NCBI GenBank assembly: GCA_934090685.1
Contig: CAKOJN010000008.1
Span: forward strand, 1 to 64,000
Source: an uncultured Bacilli bacterium
GTDB lineage: Bacteria > Bacillota_I > Bacilli_A > RF39 > UBA660
Direction: 5' to 3'
DNA: 64,000 nucleotides
The position numbers were made by a program, and so were the translations under genes. The notes below the pieces were generated by a model. That model was not told where the DNA came from, made no database searches, and saw nothing but the letters and a program-made list of their open reading frames with translations. Shown here one piece after another: positions 26,125 to 35,641 of the stretch. Position 1 is the stretch's first letter. The number at the start of each line of letters is the position of its first letter.

Positions 26125-26147
26125 AAAGGTCTATTTTTTAGACCTTT
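26125..26147 (-). terminator. Terminator of tagO
   Basis: A 9-bp stem AAAGGTCTA/TAGACCTTT with a 5-base loop and a T-run on the minus strand. It includes the tagO stop codon. Confidence 0.8.
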
Positions 26148-27192
26148 CAAATATAATATTTGTTTTAAATACTAGAAACAATACAATGAATGTTATTATC
26201 ACATAACACACTGCTGCTTCTTTTTTATCTCCAACAACATAGAAAATACTAGTCACAGAAAATAAAACATTAATTGCATATATGACAAGCAATGTACTTC
26301 TTTTTGATAATTTTTTAAGTAATTGATGATGCAAATGCTCTTTATCAGCATGATCTATCTTTTGACCTTTTAATTTTCTTCTAATAATCGCACATAATGT
26401 ATCCATAATAGGAATAGCTAATATTAATAGTGGTATTACTAGTGATGTTAATGTTGTTGTTTTAAAACCAAGTAAGAAAATAACAGAAATCATAAATCCT
26501 AAAAAGGTACTTCCAGCGTCTCCTTGATATATTCTCGCTGGTGGAAAATTATGTACTAAATATCCAAGTGTACTTCCAAGCATAATTAAACACAATATAA
26601 TATCAAGACCACCAAATTTATTTAGTATAAATCCTATAACAGCAATTGTTAAAAAATATATTGACGAAATACCCGCACATAAACCATCAAGACCATCTAT
26701 CAAATTGATTGCATTAATAGTTGCGATTATTATAAATATTGATAACACTTCAGGTAATAAAGGTACTACAGCAAAATTAATTTTTAAACCAAACAAAGTA
26801 ACTTTGGTAAGTTCAAGTCCTCCATAAAATACAACTATAGCGGCAACTATTAATTGAACTAACCACTTATATTTATTAGGCATAGGGGTTTCACTCTTAG
26901 TCATATCATCAAATAAACCTAAAAGTACAATCAAAAATGATGAAATCAATATAGAAATCATTAAATTATTCTTAGGTGCAAATGCCATATATCCAAGTAA
27001 AAAAGCAAAATATATTCCAAGTCCCCCAAGTAAAGGCATTGGTTTTTTATGTATCTTTCTCTTTTCATTTGGAACATCCATAATTTTTAAAAATATAGCA
27101 ACTTTTTTCATAAGTTGTACAAATATTAATGATGCTAAAAAACATGTTGTTACTATAATAAATATATTATGACCATTAACTTCATAATTCAT
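26131..27192 (-). CDS. tagO: Undecaprenyl-phosphate GlcNAc-1-phosphate transferase TagO
   Basis: A 353-aa integral membrane enzyme with about eleven helices that starts wall teichoic acid synthesis by moving GlcNAc-1-phosphate onto undecaprenyl phosphate. WecA/TagO marks are HKKPMPLLGGLGIYF, LLGLFDDMTKSE, the catalytic INAINLIDGLDGLCAG, the YQGDAGSTFLGF loop and a late DKEHLHHQLLK histidine motif. The last distinguishes the WecA/TagO group from MraY. The promoter has an extended -10. Confidence 0.93.
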   Translation of the reverse strand: MNYEVNGHNIFIIVTTCFLASLIFVQLMKKVAIFLKIMDVPNEKRKIHKKPMPLLGGLGIYFAFLLGYMAFAPKNNLMISILISSFLIVLLGLFDDMTKSETPMPNKYKWLVQLIVAAIVVFYGGLELTKVTLFGLKINFAVVPLLPEVLSIFIIIATINAINLIDGLDGLCAGISSIYFLTIAVIGFILNKFGGLDIILCLIMLGSTLGYLVHNFPPARIYQGDAGSTFLGFMISVIFLLGFKTTTLTSLVIPLLILAIPIMDTLCAIIRRKLKGQKIDHADKEHLHHQLLKKLSKRSTLLVIYAINVLFSVTSIFYVVGDKKEAAVCYVIITFIVLFLVFKTNIIFERSKK

Positions 27193-27213
27193 ATTTTCAC
27201 ATCCTTAATTATA

Positions 27214-27222
27214 ATTATAGCA
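27214..27222 (-). promoter_or_regulatory. Extended -10 promoter of tagO
   Basis: TGC plus TATAAT on the minus strand, with an AAGGATG ribosome site downstream. Confidence 0.6.
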
Positions 27223-27238
27223 TGATTATTAATAGATT

Positions 27239-27919
27239 TCACAATTCTTCATCAATATATTTACTCAAACTAGAAGTTACCTTAAAATATCCTAAATCTG
27301 TCAAATGTAATCCTTCTTTAGTATAATCTTTTTTTAAATTACCTTCACTATCTATTAAATTATTATAAACATCAACATATTGAATACTATTTTCTTTACA
27401 AAGATTACTTAATCTATCATTTAATTCTTTTATAGTGTCATTACTAATGTCATTATTAAATGAATAATCTTTATCTTCAAATACATTTCTATTTATAGGA
27501 TAAACAGATTCTATATATATATTTGTGTATTCCCTATTAGTCTTAATATTATTAACTATTCTTTGAATATTATCTAATATTTCATCAATACTCTTTCCTC
27601 TGTTTAAATCATTAATTCCTATAAGTATAAATACTTTAGATGGATTATATTTATAAACATCTTCCATTCTTTCAAGCAAATCCTCTGTTGTATCACCACC
27701 AGTACCACTATTAATTACGTTATTTTTTGGATAAAACTCTTCTATTTTATATCCACTAGTAATAGAGTCCCCAAAAAACACAACGTTTTCATCAAGAACA
27801 ATACTAGTTTTTTTAACATCAAAAAAATATATGTTAATAACAAGTGAAACCAAGAGTAAAATTGATAAAATTATTATAATAGTTTTAGAACTAATTACTA
27901 TTTTCTTTTTCTTTTTCAT
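27239..27919 (-). CDS. Membrane-anchored SGNH/GDSL hydrolase
   Basis: A 226-aa esterase or acyl hydrolase with one N-terminal membrane helix (about residues 13-32) after a run of lysines, and an outer SGNH domain. Block I is FFGDSITSGY with the nucleophile serine, block II GTGGDTTEDLLERM, block III LIGINDLNRG and block V KEGLHLTDLGY with the catalytic Asp/His region. Such enzymes deacylate envelope sugars or lipids. Its place next to tagO, opposite a peptidoglycan hydrolase gene, suggests a cell-wall substrate, possibly the O-acetyl groups added by acyltransferases. Confidence 0.85.
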   Translation of the reverse strand: MKKKKKIVISSKTIIIILSILLLVSLVINIYFFDVKKTSIVLDENVVFFGDSITSGYKIEEFYPKNNVINSGTGGDTTEDLLERMEDVYKYNPSKVFILIGINDLNRGKSIDEILDNIQRIVNNIKTNREYTNIYIESVYPINRNVFEDKDYSFNNDISNDTIKELNDRLSNLCKENSIQYVDVYNNLIDSEGNLKKDYTKEGLHLTDLGYFKVTSSLSKYIDEEL

Positions 27920-27941
27920 ACTTCAACCTCATTAATTAGAT

Positions 27942-27950
27942 ATTATAGCA
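27942..27950 (-). promoter_or_regulatory. Extended -10 promoter of the SGNH hydrolase gene
   Basis: TGC plus TATAAT on the minus strand, in the divergent region shared with the dockerin autolysin operon. Confidence 0.6.
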
Positions 27951-27979
27951 CATTTTCTATGTAAATTTACCATAAAATA

Positions 27980-28008
27980 ATGAAAAAAACATCGAATTTT
28001 GTTATAAT
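27980..28008 (+). promoter_or_regulatory. Promoter of the autolysin-cohesin-LCP operon
   Basis: ATGAAA (27980-27985), a 17-base spacer and TATAAT (28003-28008), with TGT as an extended -10. A GGAG ribosome site precedes the ATG at 28040. Confidence 0.7.
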
Positions 28009-28039
28009 TAATATAATAATGATAATAAAAGGAGTATAT

Positions 28040-30178
28040 ATGAAAAAAAAATCTATAAAAATGTTATTTTCTCTCTTATTTTTTATGTGTATTCCACTTT
28101 TTATAAATGCTAGTGGTTATAATGCTGAAATAAATGGTAATGATGTAAGAATAAGAAGTGGCGCTGGTACTAACTATTCAATAATAGTAAATGTTAATAG
28201 AGGAACAGAAGTAACTGTTCTTGAAGATACGTTGTATTCAGGTACTGGCTGTGATCAAAAATGGGCAAAAGTTTTATATAAAGAAAAAGAAGGTTACGTT
28301 TGTAGTAAATACATATCTAAAATTAATGCTGAAACTAAAGTAGATTGGTCAGCAAGAGTAACTGGTAATAATGTTGCAGTTAGAGAAGGTGCTGGTACAA
28401 AAAATAGCATTAAAGAGAGATTAACACTTGGAGTTAATGTAACTATACTCGGAGAAAGTGGAGATTGGTATAAAATTCAATATTATGGAAATAAAGTTGG
28501 ATACATGAGTAAAAGTTATATTATGAGAAAAAGTGATATAACCGCTACTGATGATAATTATTCAAAAGAATTAAAAAACAAAGGATTTCCAGATTCATAT
28601 ATACCATATCTTACTTATTTACATAAAAAATATCCTAATTGGGAATTTATAGTTGATAAAACTAATTTAAATTTTAATACAGTTGTTGATAAAGAAGCAG
28701 GAAAAAATTACATGCAAACAACTGATGATAGCTATAGAACTTCCTCTACTCCAGCAGAAGGTAAAACTTGGTTCTATGTAAATAACGATGTAATAGCATT
28801 CTATATGGATCCAAGAAACTGGTTATATGAAAAAAGAATATTTATGTTTGAAAAATTAGACTATGATAAAAGTTTAGAAAGCGTTTACCCTAGTCTTGTA
28901 AAATCAGTATTCGGAAATGGTAAATTAAAAGATGACAAATACACTGTTCCGATGTTCAATGCAGGTAAATCACTAGGTATAAGTCCTGTACACATTGCTA
29001 GTAGAATCAGACAAGAGGTAAGTAGTAATGGTAGTGCTTCAACTGATGGCAGAAGTTTTACTTATAGAGGTCAAACTAGAAGTGGATACTATAACTTCTT
29101 TAATATCGGAGCACACAAAGATAATTATACAAGTGATCCAGTGGTAAGAGGACTTGCATATGCAGCAAAACTTATAGATAGAAAAGGTAGCGAATGGAAT
29201 AACATAGAAACTGCTATTAAAGAAGGAGCATCATTCCTATCAGTAAGTTATATTACCAGAGGGCAAAACACATTATATTTTCAAAAATTTAATGTAAGTA
29301 CTGATACAAAATCATCTAAATATACTAATCAATATCAAACTAATATACAAGCACCTGCCACTGAAGGAAATACTGCTTACAATGCATATGTTGAAGGTGG
29401 AAATATAAGTCAAAAATTTATATTTAGAATTCCTGTTTATAATAATATGCCTAATTTTACTTCTTTACCAAAAAGTGGTGATAATAATAATTATTTATCA
29501 AAATTAGAAGTAGTTAACTTTAATATTACTCCTTCATTTGATAAAGATATATTAACATATGATTCATATGTACCAAAAACTACTAATAAGATAACAATAA
29601 AAGCAAGTACACAAAGTTCTAATGCAACTATTAGTGGTACTGGTGAGTATGAACTTAAAGATGATGAAACAGATATTACAATAACTGTAACATCTCAAAC
29701 AGGTATAAAAAGACAATATACTATAACAATTAATAAAGTTGAAGATACAACATCTAATAAAGATATAATTAATTCATCATATGTTAATGATAAAAATGGT
29801 TATTTGACTAATATAAGAACTAAAACATTAATTAGTGATCTTAAAAATAATTTAATTAAAAGTGGTGCTAAAAACATAATTGTTACTAATTCTGACGGAA
29901 AAGTACAAAGTGATAATACAAAATTAGCAACAGGTCAAAAAATAACAATAGTCTCAGCGATAGATACTAAAACTTATACAATAGTTGTAAGAGGAGACTC
30001 ATCAGGTGATGGAGATGTTACTATACTTGATTTACTTCAAATAAGAAAACATTTAAAAAATGATAAAAAATTATCAGGAGCATATTTCTATGCAGCAGAT
30101 ACATCTGGAGATAATAACATAACAATACTTGATTTATTACAAGTTCAAAAACACTTAAAAGGTGATAAACAATTATAG
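28040..30178 (+). CDS. Secreted glucosaminidase with SH3b, cadherin-like and dockerin domains
   Basis: A 712-aa secreted peptidoglycan hydrolase. After a signal peptide (about residues 1-25) come two bacterial SH3 domains (about 27-85 and 100-158; each has a VR(I)REGAGT-type strand). A LytG-like N-acetylglucosaminidase domain (about 170-455) follows, with the probable catalytic glutamate in SRIRQEVSS, then a cadherin-like beta domain (about 480-565). The C-terminus (about 650-712) has two calcium-binding dockerin repeats, GDGDVTILDLLQIRKHLK and GDNNITILDLLQVQKHLK. The start is the ATG at 28040 with GGAG upstream; the reading frame open from 27980 begins too early and places 20 residues before the signal. 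The next gene encodes a cohesin-like protein, the known dockerin partner. Confidence 0.88.
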   Translation: MKKKSIKMLFSLLFFMCIPLFINASGYNAEINGNDVRIRSGAGTNYSIIVNVNRGTEVTVLEDTLYSGTGCDQKWAKVLYKEKEGYVCSKYISKINAETKVDWSARVTGNNVAVREGAGTKNSIKERLTLGVNVTILGESGDWYKIQYYGNKVGYMSKSYIMRKSDITATDDNYSKELKNKGFPDSYIPYLTYLHKKYPNWEFIVDKTNLNFNTVVDKEAGKNYMQTTDDSYRTSSTPAEGKTWFYVNNDVIAFYMDPRNWLYEKRIFMFEKLDYDKSLESVYPSLVKSVFGNGKLKDDKYTVPMFNAGKSLGISPVHIASRIRQEVSSNGSASTDGRSFTYRGQTRSGYYNFFNIGAHKDNYTSDPVVRGLAYAAKLIDRKGSEWNNIETAIKEGASFLSVSYITRGQNTLYFQKFNVSTDTKSSKYTNQYQTNIQAPATEGNTAYNAYVEGGNISQKFIFRIPVYNNMPNFTSLPKSGDNNNYLSKLEVVNFNITPSFDKDILTYDSYVPKTTNKITIKASTQSSNATISGTGEYELKDDETDITITVTSQTGIKRQYTITINKVEDTTSNKDIINSSYVNDKNGYLTNIRTKTLISDLKNNLIKSGAKNIIVTNSDGKVQSDNTKLATGQKITIVSAIDTKTYTIVVRGDSSGDGDVTILDLLQIRKHLKNDKKLSGAYFYAADTSGDNNITILDLLQVQKHLKGDKQL

Positions 30179-30186
30179 GAGGAAGA

Positions 30187-31713
30187 ATGAAAAAGATTAC
30201 AAAATATTTATTAACAATACTTCTTACATTTACTTTTACCCTATCTGTTCATGCAGCATCAGCAACAATATCTGTGTCAACAAATAAGAGTAAAGTAGTA
30301 GTCGGAGGAACATTTACAGTATCAACTAAAATATCATCAAGCGCAACATTAGGTTCATGGGAATGGACACTTGACTATGATAAAAGCAAATTTAAATTAG
30401 TAAGCGGAGGAAATGTTTATTTCTTTAGTGATTATGGAGAAAACGCAAGAAGTAAAACATGGACATTAAAAGCAATTGCTAAAGGAAGTGGAACTGTCAC
30501 AGTTAAATCTGCTGGTGCTTATGATAAAAATGAAAATAAACTTTCTATGAATAGAGGTTCAAAAACAGTAAAAGTAATTACTCAAGCAGAACTAGAAGCA
30601 TCATATTCAAAAGATAATACTTTAAAGAATTTATCAGTAGATGGATATGACTTATCCCCTTCTTTCTCAAAAGATGAAACAAACTATAAAGTAGAAGTAC
30701 CTGCTGATACAACTAAAATAAATATTAATGTTAGTAAAAATGATTCAAAAGCAAGCGTAAATGGTGATGGAGAACATGAAGTATCAGAAGGAGAAAATAA
30801 ATTTGTAATAACAGTCACTGCAGAAAACGGAAGTAATAAAGAATACACAGTAATTGTAAGTGTAGTTGATCCTAATCCAATAACTGTTAAAGTAAATGAT
30901 AAAGATTATGTTATAGTAAAAAGAACAAGCAGTATAGAAAGCAAAGAAAACTTTGAAATAAAAGAAATAGAAATAGATGGTCAAAAAGTACCTTCCCTAT
31001 TTAATGAATCTGCTAATGTAACATTAATCGCACTTAAAGATAGCGAAGGAAATATAAAATTATATTTATATAATGAAAAGGATAAATCATATAAAGAATA
31101 TAATGAAATATCACTTGAAAAATTAAAATTATTACCACTTGATATAGATAAAAAATTTGATAGTGCTTATAAAGAAAAAACTATTAAAATAAATGACATT
31201 GAAGTAAAAGCACTAGCTCAAAAAGATAGCGAATATGCAATTATAAAAGCAAAAGATTTAACTAATGGAAAAGATAACTATTATTTATATGATAGTAAAA
31301 ATAATACTGCAATTAGATATACTGATGAAATGACATCATCCTATAAAGAAAAAATGAAGATGTACACAGAAATCATTATATTTTTAGGAGCAGAAACTAC
31401 AATAATTATATTTATACTAATATGTATATTAATATCTAAAATGAGGAAAAATAAAAGAAGAAAAAGAAAACTACTTGAAGAGATGAAAAGAAAGCAAGAA
31501 GAAATACAAAAAGAAGAAGAATTAAAAAGACAAGAAGAAGAAAAGAAACTTGAAGAACTAAAAAAGCATGAAGAAAAACTAGAACAAGAAACTGAAAAAG
31601 AAATAAAAAAAAAGACACCAGTAAAAAAGAAAACTACTACTAAGAAAACAACTAAGTCTACTAAAAAGACAAATACAAAAAAGAAAGACGAAGTGACTAA
31701 AGAAAATGAATAA
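30187..31713 (+). CDS. Membrane-anchored cohesin-like protein with cadherin-like domain and basic cytoplasmic tail
   Basis: A 508-aa protein with a signal peptide (about residues 1-24). A cohesin-like beta domain (about 25-135) shows ATISVSTNKSKVVVGGTF, TLGSWEWTLDYDKSKF and a GSGTVTVKSAGA strand. A cadherin-like domain (about 145-225) resembles that of the preceding protein, and a mixed region (about 230-385) follows. One membrane helix (about 396-418) comes next. The cytoplasmic tail has a charged coiled coil rich in K/R/E/Q (about 420-475) and a K/T-rich end like histone H1. It starts nine bases after the autolysin gene with GGAGGAAG between. It could hold the dockerin-tailed hydrolase at the membrane. 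The opposite-strand frames here are shadows of the K/E-rich tail. Confidence 0.82.
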   Translation: MKKITKYLLTILLTFTFTLSVHAASATISVSTNKSKVVVGGTFTVSTKISSSATLGSWEWTLDYDKSKFKLVSGGNVYFFSDYGENARSKTWTLKAIAKGSGTVTVKSAGAYDKNENKLSMNRGSKTVKVITQAELEASYSKDNTLKNLSVDGYDLSPSFSKDETNYKVEVPADTTKININVSKNDSKASVNGDGEHEVSEGENKFVITVTAENGSNKEYTVIVSVVDPNPITVKVNDKDYVIVKRTSSIESKENFEIKEIEIDGQKVPSLFNESANVTLIALKDSEGNIKLYLYNEKDKSYKEYNEISLEKLKLLPLDIDKKFDSAYKEKTIKINDIEVKALAQKDSEYAIIKAKDLTNGKDNYYLYDSKNNTAIRYTDEMTSSYKEKMKMYTEIIIFLGAETTIIIFILICILISKMRKNKRRKRKLLEEMKRKQEEIQKEEELKRQEEEKKLEELKKHEEKLEQETEKEIKKKTPVKKKTTTKKTTKSTKKTNTKKKDEVTKENE

Positions 31714-33670
31714 AAAGTTAAAAGCATCATTAAGTATTATATTAATATTAATTCAATTAACAAGCCTAGGTCTTCTAGGCTATAGTCTTGTGCTTTATAA
31801 AGGAGTTGAAACATTTTATAGAATATATGGTATTATTACCCTACTTTATCTATTAATATTTATTAGTTATCTATTACTTAGAAGTATTAAAAAGAAAAGT
31901 AAAGCAGCATTTATAATACCTCTTATAATGTGTTTACTTGTAAGTATAGTACAATTCGGTGGTTACTACTACTTAAATAAAATATATAAAACAATAGACT
32001 CATATAGTGATACTAAAAACACTGCTAGTTCTTCACTAGTAACTTATAATAAAAAATATAAGACATATAAAGATCTAAATAAAGCAAAAATAGGTATTAT
32101 AACTGACAGTAGTGATACTGAAGGATATGTATTACCAAATGAAATAATAAGTGAATTAAAACTTGAAAGTAATAACACGATAGTTAAATATGAATCAACA
32201 ATGGAATTATTATATGCACTTAAAAACAAAGAAGTAGACGCAGCATTTTTTAGTTCAAACTATGTTGATATGTTCTATTCATTAGATGGATATGAAAATA
32301 TAAAAGAAGATACTGTAGTTCTTTATGAAAAGACAAAGAAATATGAATCAAAAGAGAATAATAACAATGACACAACAACATCATTAAACAAACCATTCAC
32401 AATGTTATTTATTGGTGTTGACTCATCAAAAGATGGTGTAACATCAGGATATAATGCAGATGTATTATTACTAGTAACATTTAATCCTAAAACTTTAAGA
32501 GCTACTCTAACATCTGTACCAAGGGATATGTACTTAAAAACAGCATGTTCAGGTAATAATTATAGAAGAATAAACACTGTAACTTGGGGAAGTTCATCAG
32601 AATGCGCAGTAAATACAATGCAAAAACTATTCGATACTAAAATAGACTATTATGCAAAAATTAATTTCAAAGGAGTTGTACAACTAGTAGATGCAGTCGG
32701 TGGTATAGATGTAGAAGTTCCATATTCATTCTGTGAACAAAATAGTTCAAGACAATGGGGAGATAATACTATTACTGTATTAAAAGGGAAACAACACTTA
32801 AACGGTGAACAAGCACTCGCAATGTCAAGAAACAGACATAAACCAAATGATGGATCAGGTGCTGGTAAACAAATGGGACTTCACTGTGCTCAATATACCG
32901 AAGGTGTAAGAAATGACTATACTAGAGGTAAAAATCAAATGAAAGTAATACTAGGTATAGTTGAAGCAGGAACTAAATTAAGAGATCCTAATCAAGCAAT
33001 AAATGTATTAGAAACAATAAAAGCAAACTTCCAAACAAATATTAAATCTAAAGATGTTTTATCACTTTATAACTTAGCTAAATCAATAGTAATCTCTGAT
33101 AATTCTAATTTAGTTAATATTCAAAGAAGTCAATTATCTGGATATAATGCATGGCATCATGTATATGAACCATCATCAAAAAGTTATCCAGCAGTAACAA
33201 TACCTTATACTGGAAGTATAAATGATATTAAGAAAGAAATAAAAAATAATTTAAGTACTTCAAATAACAATTTAATAAAGAAAACATCATTTGATTTAAA
33301 CAACTTATACACAGAAACATTAGTGGGACAAGGAAAATATAGTCAAGCTAAAATAAGTACTTTAAAAAGTATGTCAGGGTATTCAGTAGATGCAATTAAA
33401 TCATATGCATCAACCAATAATCTTAAATTATCATTTGTAAATATTGATAATAATCAAACTGTTAGTATTTCTAACTGGAATGAATATAGTTTCCATAGTC
33501 AAAAAGAACATAAAGATACTATATTAAATCAATTATCTACACTAACTATTTATGTTAAGAAAAAAGCAGTTGTTAGTACACCAACAATAAAACAAGACGA
33601 TGATAAAAAAGATGATACTACTAATACTGAAAATAAAGATGATAAAAAAACAGAAGAAGCATCACAATAG
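31706..33670 (+). CDS. LytR-CpsA-Psr family glycopolymer ligase with extra N-terminal domains
   Basis: A 654-aa LCP protein, the enzyme family that moves teichoic acid or capsule from the lipid carrier to peptidoglycan. Four or so N-terminal helices (about residues 8-95) precede a soluble region like a periplasmic-binding half-domain (about 125-205). The LCP catalytic domain (about 230-450) shows MLFIGVDSSKDG, NADVLLLVTFNP, SVPRDMYLK, NAVGGIDVEV-like VDAVGGIDVEV and a SRNRHKPNDGSGAG substrate segment. The C-terminal part (about 530-610) has PASTA-like repeats, then an acidic tail. It overlaps the cohesin gene by eight bases. It links teichoic acid attachment to the autolysin/cohesin pair. Confidence 0.88.
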   Translation: MNKKLKASLSIILILIQLTSLGLLGYSLVLYKGVETFYRIYGIITLLYLLIFISYLLLRSIKKKSKAAFIIPLIMCLLVSIVQFGGYYYLNKIYKTIDSYSDTKNTASSSLVTYNKKYKTYKDLNKAKIGIITDSSDTEGYVLPNEIISELKLESNNTIVKYESTMELLYALKNKEVDAAFFSSNYVDMFYSLDGYENIKEDTVVLYEKTKKYESKENNNNDTTTSLNKPFTMLFIGVDSSKDGVTSGYNADVLLLVTFNPKTLRATLTSVPRDMYLKTACSGNNYRRINTVTWGSSSECAVNTMQKLFDTKIDYYAKINFKGVVQLVDAVGGIDVEVPYSFCEQNSSRQWGDNTITVLKGKQHLNGEQALAMSRNRHKPNDGSGAGKQMGLHCAQYTEGVRNDYTRGKNQMKVILGIVEAGTKLRDPNQAINVLETIKANFQTNIKSKDVLSLYNLAKSIVISDNSNLVNIQRSQLSGYNAWHHVYEPSSKSYPAVTIPYTGSINDIKKEIKNNLSTSNNNLIKKTSFDLNNLYTETLVGQGKYSQAKISTLKSMSGYSVDAIKSYASTNNLKLSFVNIDNNQTVSISNWNEYSFHSQKEHKDTILNQLSTLTIYVKKKAVVSTPTIKQDDDKKDDTTNTENKDDKKTEEASQ

Positions 33671-33682
33671 ATGCTTCTTTTA
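33654..33682 (+). terminator. Terminator of the autolysin-cohesin-LCP operon
   Basis: A 10-bp stem AAGAAGCATC/GATGCTTCTT with a 6-base loop followed by T residues. The stop codon lies in the loop. Confidence 0.85.
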
Positions 33683-33705
33683 AATATGATTAATATTCCA
33701 ATTTT

Positions 33706-34314
33706 CTATTTCATTAACTCTTCAACTAATTTGTACATTTCTGTATAGGGATTAGCATCTACAGTTTGAAGTTTTTTATTATTTTGTTTTTGATATTTTT
33801 CAAGTTTCTTAGAATTTTTTATTGCAATATCTACTCTATCCTTTATTTCTGAATAAATATTACAATTTTTCTCATATTTAGGATAATGTTTTTTTAATCT
33901 TTCAATTACATCATTAGAATTAATAAACGCAGTAGTATATTCATAATGTAATAAAAACCATAACTCAACACATGGCGCAGACACTATTGGAATTATATCA
34001 TTATCTTTTGCCAATTTAATTGCCGATTCAATTTGTATGTTTTTTTCTGGTTTTGTATCCGTATCAAATACACAATATGCTTTATCGTCCTCTGATAAAT
34101 CTAATGACAAATCTTTTACTTTCTGAATTGTTTGTCTTACCAAATTAATCGGATCAGTTTCATTTCCTGGAACCGGTTTTATTATATAATCTTTATCTCT
34201 ACCTGAAAAATTACTCAAATAATTCTTTTCTGTTTTATTTTCTCCTTCGTATGATACTAAAACTACTCTCTTTGATTTACGATTATATTTATTTCTACTT
34301 CTATCTCTGCTCAT
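33706..34314 (-). CDS. RloB/AbiLii-like protein (abortive infection effector candidate)
   Basis: A 202-aa basic protein of the RloB family, called AbiLii in the lactococcal AbiL phage-defence system. Family marks are VLVSYEGENKTEKNYL with an acidic pair near residue 24, AYCVFDTDTKPEKN, and PCVELWFLLHYEY near residue 110. The fold is thought to be TOPRIM-like, which suggests a nuclease. It begins seven bases after the AAA ATPase gene and has no visible ribosome site, so translation is probably coupled. The pair interrupts envelope genes on both sides, as mobile defence modules often do. Confidence 0.85.
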   Translation of the reverse strand: MSRDRSRNKYNRKSKRVVLVSYEGENKTEKNYLSNFSGRDKDYIIKPVPGNETDPINLVRQTIQKVKDLSLDLSEDDKAYCVFDTDTKPEKNIQIESAIKLAKDNDIIPIVSAPCVELWFLLHYEYTTAFINSNDVIERLKKHYPKYEKNCNIYSEIKDRVDIAIKNSKKLEKYQKQNNKKLQTVDANPYTEMYKLVEELMK

Positions 34315-34321
34315 AATTAAA

Positions 34322-35563
34322 TTATTTTAAATAATCAAAATCACTTTCTAGAAATGGAATTGCTCCATATCTTCCTAACAAATATCCTTTTTCAACATTT
34401 TCTGTTTTTCTAACAGAAAAATCATCTAACGGATAAATTGTAGTAGAACCATCTTTTGAATTTTTTTCCGTAAACCATATTTGATCTCTACGTAGCAACT
34501 CAAGATCTAGTAAATTAGTATCATGTGTATTAAAAATTAATTGAGCACCATTATTATTTATTTCTAAATTATTAAAAATTTCTACAATATATTTTACTAT
34601 AAATGGATGTAAACTTTTATCAAACTCATCTATTATTAATATCTTCCCATTATCTAATACATCTTTAAGAACTGGAATAAAAGAAAATATTACTTGAGTT
34701 CCTACTGATTCCTCTGAAATATCAAATTCATATTCATTACCATTTACTATATGCTTAGTATTAACTTTATACATCGGTGTATTTAAAGGAATAAAAGGTT
34801 TTATTGCATCAGGTATTGTTCTTAATTTATCTTCAGTCATTTTCTCTTCTATAATGTTATAACCTTTTATATTAAAATCTGCTTTTTCTAAAAAATTCAA
34901 CGCAAAATTCTCTAATTTTTTATCTTTATCATTATAATACATATTATATGAATAATTATTGATTTGTTCATAAGACAATACAACACCTATTTTTTCTGTT
35001 AAAAATTCAAAAGCAGGTTGTGTTTTTTCATAATTCCAGTTAGTCGCAGTCGCAACAAAAAATTTATTTGAAGTATTTTTATCTTTTAAATCATTAAGAA
35101 ATTTTTCATCATTTGAATTAAATGAATAATTATTGATATTTTCACGAGTAAATATTTTTACCGGTCTACCATTGGGGTAATATGTTAAATATTCTTCATA
35201 AACATTTTCTCTATCCGCCTTAAATCCATATAAATACCTTATCCCATTCATCAAAAATTTTATTTCAAATTCACTCGGTTTATTAACAGTATCTTTATCC
35301 AACTTAAATGGAACTATTGGTAATAAAATATTAGGTGCAAAAAAATTAGAACTTTTAATCATACTGCTAACGATAGCTAAAATTTTAAATAAATTAGTTT
35401 TGCCAGAAGCATTCGCACCATATATCGCAGTCATTTTTAAAATTCTATCATTATTTATCTCAACAAAATTATCCTTTAATGTATTATCAGATGATGCAAG
35501 CATAGTAAAAGTATTTTTATCTTTAAATGACAAAAAGTTTGATACACTAAATTCTATAAGCAT
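34322..35563 (-). CDS. AAA family ATPase, RloA/AbiLi-like
   Basis: A 413-aa SMC/ABC-like ATPase. The N-terminus MLIEFSVSNFLSFKDKNTF is typical of the AAA_15/AAA_21 group. The Walker A is IYGANASGKTN near residue 50, the signature region ISEESVGTQV near residue 280, Walker B LIIDEFDKSLHP and a switch histidine in IFNTHDTNLLD. It is the sensor or driver partner of the RloB-like protein. It has a GAGGGG ribosome site and a good sigma-A promoter. Defence activity is inferred from the family pair, not shown. Confidence 0.87.
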   Translation of the reverse strand: MLIEFSVSNFLSFKDKNTFTMLASSDNTLKDNFVEINNDRILKMTAIYGANASGKTNLFKILAIVSSMIKSSNFFAPNILLPIVPFKLDKDTVNKPSEFEIKFLMNGIRYLYGFKADRENVYEEYLTYYPNGRPVKIFTRENINNYSFNSNDEKFLNDLKDKNTSNKFFVATATNWNYEKTQPAFEFLTEKIGVVLSYEQINNYSYNMYYNDKDKKLENFALNFLEKADFNIKGYNIIEEKMTEDKLRTIPDAIKPFIPLNTPMYKVNTKHIVNGNEYEFDISEESVGTQVIFSFIPVLKDVLDNGKILIIDEFDKSLHPFIVKYIVEIFNNLEINNNGAQLIFNTHDTNLLDLELLRRDQIWFTEKNSKDGSTTIYPLDDFSVRKTENVEKGYLLGRYGAIPFLESDFDYLK

Positions 35564-35584
35564 AATATCATCCCCTCTAATAGT

Positions 35585-35613
35585 ATTATATGTACATTTT
35601 AGTAAAAAATCAA
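35585..35613 (-). promoter_or_regulatory. Promoter of the AbiL-like pair
   Basis: TTGATT (35613-35608), a 17-base spacer and TATAAT (35590-35585). Confidence 0.7.
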
Positions 35614-35641
35614 TATTTTTTAAGATTTATTTATTGATTTT

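Noticed and set aside
27980..28039. Earlier start of the dockerin autolysin
   Set aside because: The ATG at 28040 has GGAG upstream and gives a proper signal peptide; the upstream codons overlap the promoter.
31341..31730. Ser/Phe/Val-rich frames opposite the cohesin protein tail
   Set aside because: They are the reverse complement of K/E-rich coding sequence, which gives long frames of F/S/L codons. There is no start signal.
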